The notes below the pieces were generated by a model that was not told the DNA's origin, did no database searches, and saw only the letters and a list, made by a program, of their open reading frames with translations. DNA of 64,000 nucleotides from Gaeumannomyces sp. JS-464 (lineage: Eukaryota > Ascomycota > Sordariomycetes > Magnaporthales > Magnaporthaceae). Shown one piece after another: positions 58,901 to 64,000 of the stretch. Position 1 is the first letter of the stretch. Each line of letters starts with the position of its first letter. The translations under genes and the position numbers were made by a program. The stretch spans positions 5,270,001 through 5,334,000 of the forward strand of contig NGZR01000005.1 in NCBI GenBank assembly GCA_002197995.1, read 5' to 3'.

Positions 58901-61900
58901 ATTAAAATATCGTTCAAATACGCGAAAATAAAAATGTTAAAATACTCGCGTAATATATGGTTAATTATCCTTTAAAACGTGGCTAATGCATTAATAAACT
59001 CGAAAGTTATTACTAAAAATTTGTAATATTTAAACCTTATTTTAAAAGCTATAAACCACTTTTAGCTTTTTTTAATCCGTATTAAATTATAGGCTTTTCG
59101 TAGGTTTAAAACCGTAAAATACTAAGCTTTACCGAGTTTATCGCGCAATTTGTTAATAAAAGGTAAAAAATATCGATTTTTAATAATAGCCTCGTTTAAC
59201 GGGCGGTAATCGATGCATATTCGCTTCGACCCGTTTTTTTCTATAAAATCCCATATCCTATTAAAAAATTAAAAGGTTTAATATATCCCTTTTATAAGTT
59301 TTTTTAATTGTTTTTTTAGCACTTCCTATTATTAAAGGTTAAATTAGTACAACTTTTAATATTTAAACTGCGTTTGTAATTTAGGTTTAATTTTTAAATT
59401 AAACGGTTTATATTCGGGAAATACCGTTTTTAGGTTTTTTCGAAATAACTTTTCGTATTTATAATATTTTTTTAAAACATTTGCAAGCTGTTTTTTAATA
59501 TTAGTTTGGTTATTTTAATCGTTTTTTATTTTAAACAATCGTATATTCGTTAATACTAAATGCGAAGCTGGATTGCTAAATTTTATTATTATCGTAACCT
59601 TTTTTCGTTATTTTTTATGCTTACGGTTTAAGGTTTATAACTAGTAAACCGTTTTAATTACTCGTAACTTTTCCTATTAAATTTAACTAATAGCCCAATT
59701 TATTTGCAACTTATTTTTCTTAAATTAAAGGATTTCGAAAATAACGTTTTTTTTTTATATTTAGCTCGTTTAGCGTAATAGTAACGTTTTCCCCATTTCG
59801 GGTACGTAATGTTACTAGTTATGTTTTTCGGTTAATTTATCCCTTATTATAAACGACGAGTATTTTTTAACCGTTTTAGTTAATACGGTTAATATTTCCG
59901 TTTTATAAGGATTTTATACCGTTTAACCGTTTATAACGATATATAATCGCTTTATATTTCGCAATGGATTATTATTTTAACCTTTTTCTTTTAATATTTC
60001 ATTTAAAACGTTAATAAATTGTATAGTTAATTCGATTTTGCTATTGCGAAGGTTTTTATTAGTTTTTTTTCCATTTCGTATTTTTTTTAAATGGTTTTTT
60101 TTAATTTTTTAATAAAAGGGATAAGTATCGCATATTTGTTTTCCTATTCGGGTTAAACGGGATATACGCTAACGTCTTATCTTAATGTTTTCGCTTTTTA
60201 TATTATATGCTTTTTGCATTTTATAATTTCGCATTTTTTTTAATTAAATATTTTAGTAATATATAATATCGGGTATCGTTCGTTTAGTTTAAAAACCGCG
60301 GTAAACCTGCCGATTTAAGCTAATTTTTACCGTAATAATTAAAATACTAAACGGGGTTTAATTTTAGGCTTATTTTTTAGTTTTCGTGGAAAAAAATCGT
60401 ATTTAAACTTAGGTTATAAATGGAATTTACACTTTTTATAAATACATTTGCTTAAAAAAAGTGCAAATGTTTAAGGTATTTTAAATCGATATTAAAATAG
60501 TTTTTAAAATTTAACGTAGCTTTATTTAACTCGTTTACGTTATTAAACTAATACTTAACGTATTAAACCTTTTATTAATTATCAAATTATAATAAAGGTT
60601 AACTGTTATTTCCGTTCGCTAAAATAACGTAATATAACGGTTTATTAGGGTATTTTAAAACCTTAATGTTTTAAAACATTTGGATACGCCAAATGGCGTA
60701 AAAACATATTAATTTGCCTAGTTTTCGCGAATTATAAATACGAAAGCCATATTATTTAAACCTTTATTTATTTTTAAAATTTTATCGGTTTAAAGTTTTA
60801 ACCGTAATTTATTTCCGCGTTGGTATCGGAATTTTTCGATTTTCGAAAAAGGTATTTTAACCTAAATGCTTTTTTTTAAGCTTTTCCTTTTTTTTTTTTA
60901 AATCGCTTGCTAAAATTGCCTTTTTTTAGGTTTTATAAAAAATAGTGTCGTTTTTTTCCTTTAAATCCGCGAATTAAAAAACGACCCGTTATTTGCCTTC
61001 GTTATCGTATACAACTTTTACGGTTTTAAATATAACGATATTTTGTAATTTCCAAAAGTACTATCCGGTAACCTTTTTATCGAACTAATATATAGCGTAA
61101 AGCTTGCTATAATAACTTATTTAGCTAAATGCTAATCCGGGGCATAAATTTTCCAGTACCGGGTTTTTTTACGCTTGTTACAAGTTAATTACCTAGCGGT
61201 TATTATTTCGCTAAAGGCAGTTTATTTTAATATAGCCGGGTTAGCCATATTTAAAACATTTCTTATTTTTCGGGTTTTATTTTTGTTTTTTTTACTATTT
61301 TTGCTACTAGTAAACGGTTTTCGCATTAAACTTTATAAAGCTTAAATGCGTTTTGTAAACCGTAATAGGTTATTACTTAGTTTTTTTAATTAGCTTTATT
61401 ATTTTATACTGTATTTATAAAACCATATTCTTTTTTTTATTATCGTTTATATAATTTATCGCTAATCCGAACCGCGTTTTTTAACGTAATGCGTAAATTT
61501 TTTTAAGCGATTTTGTTTTACGAGTTTATTTTTTACGTTTTCGCATAATCCGTTGTAAAAATGCAATATTAGCGTAGCGTCGTTCCAATCGAACTTAATA
61601 CTAATTCGTTAAAAATTCGTTACGTATTTAACCGCGGGCTTTCGCTATTTAAAAACTAGCAGGTTTTTTCGGCAACTCGGGTTTCGTTAACAATTTTAAA
61701 CACTTTTTTAACCTTTTCCCCAAAAGTTTTAAAGCTAGCGAAAATAATTTTAATAGCTTTTTAGCTATTTTTATATTTTTTAAAGTAGTTACTTTAAGTT
61801 AATTAAACCCAATTTTTTACTTTACCGTTTAACTTGGTAGCAGCATAATCGACTTTTTGCTTTTCGTTTACGAATTGCTATTTATAAAACTTAAACTAAC

Positions 61901-62225
61901 TTTTGCATTCGGTAAGGAACGTTTTAAACTTACCGTCCTCCTTTTCGTAAAGGTTTGGAAACGGGAACTTGTACGTTTTAACCGTAATAAGTGCTTTAAA
62001 AGATAGTAATTTCGTAGTAAGCTGTTTTACTTTGGTTTAACTTTTGGCGATTTTATCCGTTATAAGTTTAAAAAGGCTAGCCGTATTAACGACTTTGTTA
62101 AAGTTATATTTAACACCGTTAAAGGTAAAAACCGTAATTTCTTTTTCCTCGGGCTTTTTACTACTGCTTATTATAACTGTTATTATTTAATCTTTTAATA
62201 AAGTGCTAAATAAAATTAGTTAAAA
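55925..62225 (-). mobile_element. Gypsy retrotransposon, near-complete internal region (copy D)
   Basis: This minus-strand gag-pol runs from the right LTR (62226-62666) to a short LTR remnant ending GGGTAACA at 55944. In element order: gag at about 62.2-61.3 kb (KPEEKEITVFTFNGVKYNF, FKTFLTECKS); RT at about 59.25-58.7 kb with CIDYRPLNEAIIKNRYFLP and YLNDIL where Y(L/V)DD is expected; RNase H near 58.45 kb (FEIETDALNYAIG); the integrase zinc finger (NCENCVKIK) near 57.87 kb and the integrase core (KYAYFLPY-like) to 57.2 kb; and the integrase C-terminal domain at about 57.15-56.95 kb. All reading frames contain RIP stops. The copy is uninterrupted, so it serves as the empty-site reference for copy A. 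Confidence 0.88.
56060..56468 (+). pseudogene. Antisense-oriented ORF remnant, Gypsy copy D
   Basis: The plus-strand frame opens at ATGTTTGGTCGGGTGCGA. It ends with AKLEKAEEKVFRF and, after one shift, MIRAVRRGINLVEKSKRVKR and a stop at about 56468. It lies between the integrase C-terminus (minus strand, about 56950) and the LTR remnant, so it is antisense to gag-pol. Confidence 0.6.
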
Positions 62226-62666
62226 TGTTATAATCGGGGGTTTGCTTTTAAAGTTAAGCGTTTTAAAAGTAAATTGGATAATATTTTAGGTTTAATGCTT
62301 TTAAAAAATTACGTAACTTAAAAGGACGATTTAATTACGTGCTTTAAAAAATACCTAAAAGTTAATTTAAGTTAACTAATGCCGAAGCTTTAATTAAACT
62401 ACTTAAAATAGTAAGAAATTCATCCTTTATATATATGCTGTTTTTTTTAATAACTTTTAAATTTGTAGTTTTATTACAAATTTACAAATCCCGTTTAAAT
62501 TTATTGCTATATTACAAATCACAAATTTTTTTTAGATTTGTTATTTTGCTATAAATTTACAAATCCCGCGTGCCCACGTAATTTACGTGTTTTAACGTAA
62601 AGCGGGGGTACCGTTTAAAGCTTTTTCCCGTCCTATTATCCTAAAGTTTGCATGCTAGTCGTAATA
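62226..62666. repeat. Gypsy LTR, copy E (5' LTR of copy D)
   Basis: This 441-bp LTR begins TGTTATAATCGGGGGTTTGC and ends CTAGTCGTAATA. The gag remnant starts directly to its left on the minus strand, so this is the 5' LTR of the near-complete copy. Confidence 0.88.
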
Positions 62667-62921
62667 ATACGATTATATAACACGGCTTTTCGCGTAAAAT
62701 ATATATTTTAAGTAAAGCTCGCACGATAAGCTTTTTTTATATTAACAAAATAAACAGCTTTTAAATAACAATATACCCGAAATTTTTTTTACTTTAAAAA
62801 ACCAGTACTAGTACGAGTGTTACGAATATTAATTAATAAGCATGCTTAACTTATTAAATAGCATAACTTACAAATTAGCAATTAAAAAAGCGATTTATAC
62901 TAGTTAAACGACGGGCTGCTA
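62667..62921 (+). mobile_element. Truncated Copia copy: LTR 3' part plus leader
   Basis: The segment to 62827 matches the last ~160 bp of the Copia LTR (TAAACAGCTTTTAAATAACA, then a degraded ACGAATA end). From 62828 to 62921 it matches the Copia leader that follows the 5' LTR at 44917. It is cut on the left by the Gypsy LTR junction and on the right by the mariner insertion. Confidence 0.75.
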
Positions 62922-64000
62922 CAGTAGGTGGATAAAAAAAACGCTTAACCCGCACTACACCAAATAAAACGGCCAGGGGTAAATCCAACCCTTTTACTTT
63001 AAAAAACCGCTTTAGGCTTAAACAAATGCAATTCGCATAGAAATTTGCATTGGAAATACATTATTAAAAGGGCTATTTGTTAATTTAGTTAGTATTTGGT
63101 ATACCACCCTTATGCGTCGATAACGGCCTGTAAACGGCGGGGCACGAACTCGATTAAGTTATTAATTAAATCCTTTTTAAAGCCTTTCCAAACGGCTTTG
63201 CAACGGCTACAAGTTCGTTTAACATGCGTGCGTTTTTAAAAGCAGTAGTTAAGTAAAAATACTGCTTGCAAATGCGTTTTTTAAGCAATTTCCAAAAGTT
63301 TTCGATAAGGTTTAAGTTAAAAGAATAGGGGGGCCAGTTAAGCGTGCGAAAGGCTTCCTCTTATAGCCACTTTCGGACCTTTTTCGCGTTGTAAATAAAG
63401 GCGTTATCTTGCATAAACGTATATTTAAGCTCCCAAATAGTAGGTAAATGCTTTGCGAAAGTTTCGAGGTAAACGCTTACCGTAACGCCGCCTTTTTTTA
63501 CTTTAGGGTCCTTGTTAAAAAGGATTAAAAAAGTCCTTTTTTGCCACGTTATCCCCTTTAAAACATTTGGGAAAAACGACCACTGCGATAGCGGGCTTAA
63601 ACGAATTAAGGATTAAATGCTAAAGTCCCTAATTTAAAATAAATTGGTTAAAAATTAAGCGAAAAATAAAAGGTTAAAGTTGGTAGGTAAACTAACCTTA
63701 AAAGCGGAATACTTAACCCTTTTAATAACTAGCCCTTTTATCGATAATGCTTTCGTCCGTAAAGACGATTATGCGCTAAAACCCAATATTTTTACTAATA
63801 TAACGCGTAGCAAAAGCGAGGCGTTTAGCAGCGACTTTTTCGGTAAAAAACGGGCGCGTAACGGCGAGGTGGTGTTAAACCCCTTGTGTTTTAAAGTATT
63901 AAGCTACCGTGCGAGTTAACACCTCCGGGCACGAAATTAAAGCGACTTTTACTAGTGAATAAAAAGGATTAATAATAATAGTACGTATAATCGCTCGTTT
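62922..64000 (-). mobile_element. Tc1/mariner-family DNA transposon, partial, RIP-degraded
   Basis: The left end is CAGTAGGTGGATAAAAAAAA immediately after a TA. The undisturbed Copia leader has GGCTGCTATGGCG at the equivalent point, giving the target site. The minus strand encodes a DDE transposase remnant with FMQDNAFIYNAKKVRKWL and, about 20 residues later, LNWPPYSFNLNLIENFWKLL, the classic mariner catalytic region. The rest of the transposase and the second inverted repeat lie beyond 64000. Confidence 0.88.

Noticed and set aside
40396..64000. Possibility that the AT-rich block is mitochondrial DNA or a centromere core
   Set aside because: Identifiable nuclear transposon families with target duplications and transition-only divergence fit RIP; no mitochondrial genes are seen. 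A centromeric location is possible but not shown.

Overview
This window is nuclear DNA from a filamentous ascomycete (Pezizomycotina, most likely a sordariomycete). The evidence is GC-rich genes with many C-ending codons, short introns of about 50-200 nt with GTAAGT/GTATGT-like donors and CTAAC branch sites, genes on both strands at about 2 kb spacing, and a long AT-rich block of transposons mutated by repeat-induced point mutation (RIP).

The left 40 kb is a normal gene-bearing segment. In order it holds a tRNA-Gly(UCC) (520-590, -), an unresolved small gene (about 1121-1797, +), a probable coding stretch (2028-2537, -), an MFS transporter (2935-4510, -), a GPI-anchored proline-rich wall protein (6691-7349, +), the kinetochore protein CENP-O/Mcm21 (9309-10534, -), an acetyl-CoA transporter of the SLC33A1 family (11560-13374, +), a serine-rich membrane protein (14880-16002, +), a coiled-coil protein of about 2,380 residues (16955-24166, -), a small secreted cysteine protein (25939-26690, -) and a mucin-like single-span surface protein (27932-28741, -). 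A housekeeping cluster follows: the complex III assembly factor Cbp4 (31747-32299, +), NAC beta/Egd1 (33162-34052, +), tRNA adenosine deaminase Tad1 (34572-36152, -), ribosomal protein eL24 (36657-37642, +) and a Prx5-type peroxiredoxin (38209-38910, -).

At 40.40 kb a WD40-like gene fragment runs into a Gypsy LTR. Inside that LTR, near 40.57 kb, composition falls abruptly from GC-rich to AT-rich, and everything to 64 kb is degraded mobile DNA. One Gypsy family accounts for most of it: an LTR of about 430 bp occurs at 40.4, 52.3, 53.4 and 62.2 kb, with gag-pol on the minus strand (best copy 55.9-62.7 kb). The leftmost Gypsy copy is interrupted by a Fot1/pogo-like DNA transposon (42050-43906, TA duplication, about 42 bp terminal inverted repeats), a solo Copia LTR (44000-44348, CTTAT duplication) and a full Copia element (44565-52119, TTTAT duplication). 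The matching stretch of the uninterrupted Gypsy copy at 57.2-57.6 kb gives an empty site for all three. A Tc1/mariner element enters at 62922 and leaves the window.

Two points matter for a reader. First, eight genes carry one or more single-base indels that break otherwise clear family frames, so the consensus looks unpolished and conceptual translations need care. Second, the most unusual biology is a basic coiled-coil reading frame carried antisense to gag-pol beside the Gypsy LTR in four copies. A possible one-nucleotide exon in the NAC beta gene is also notable.
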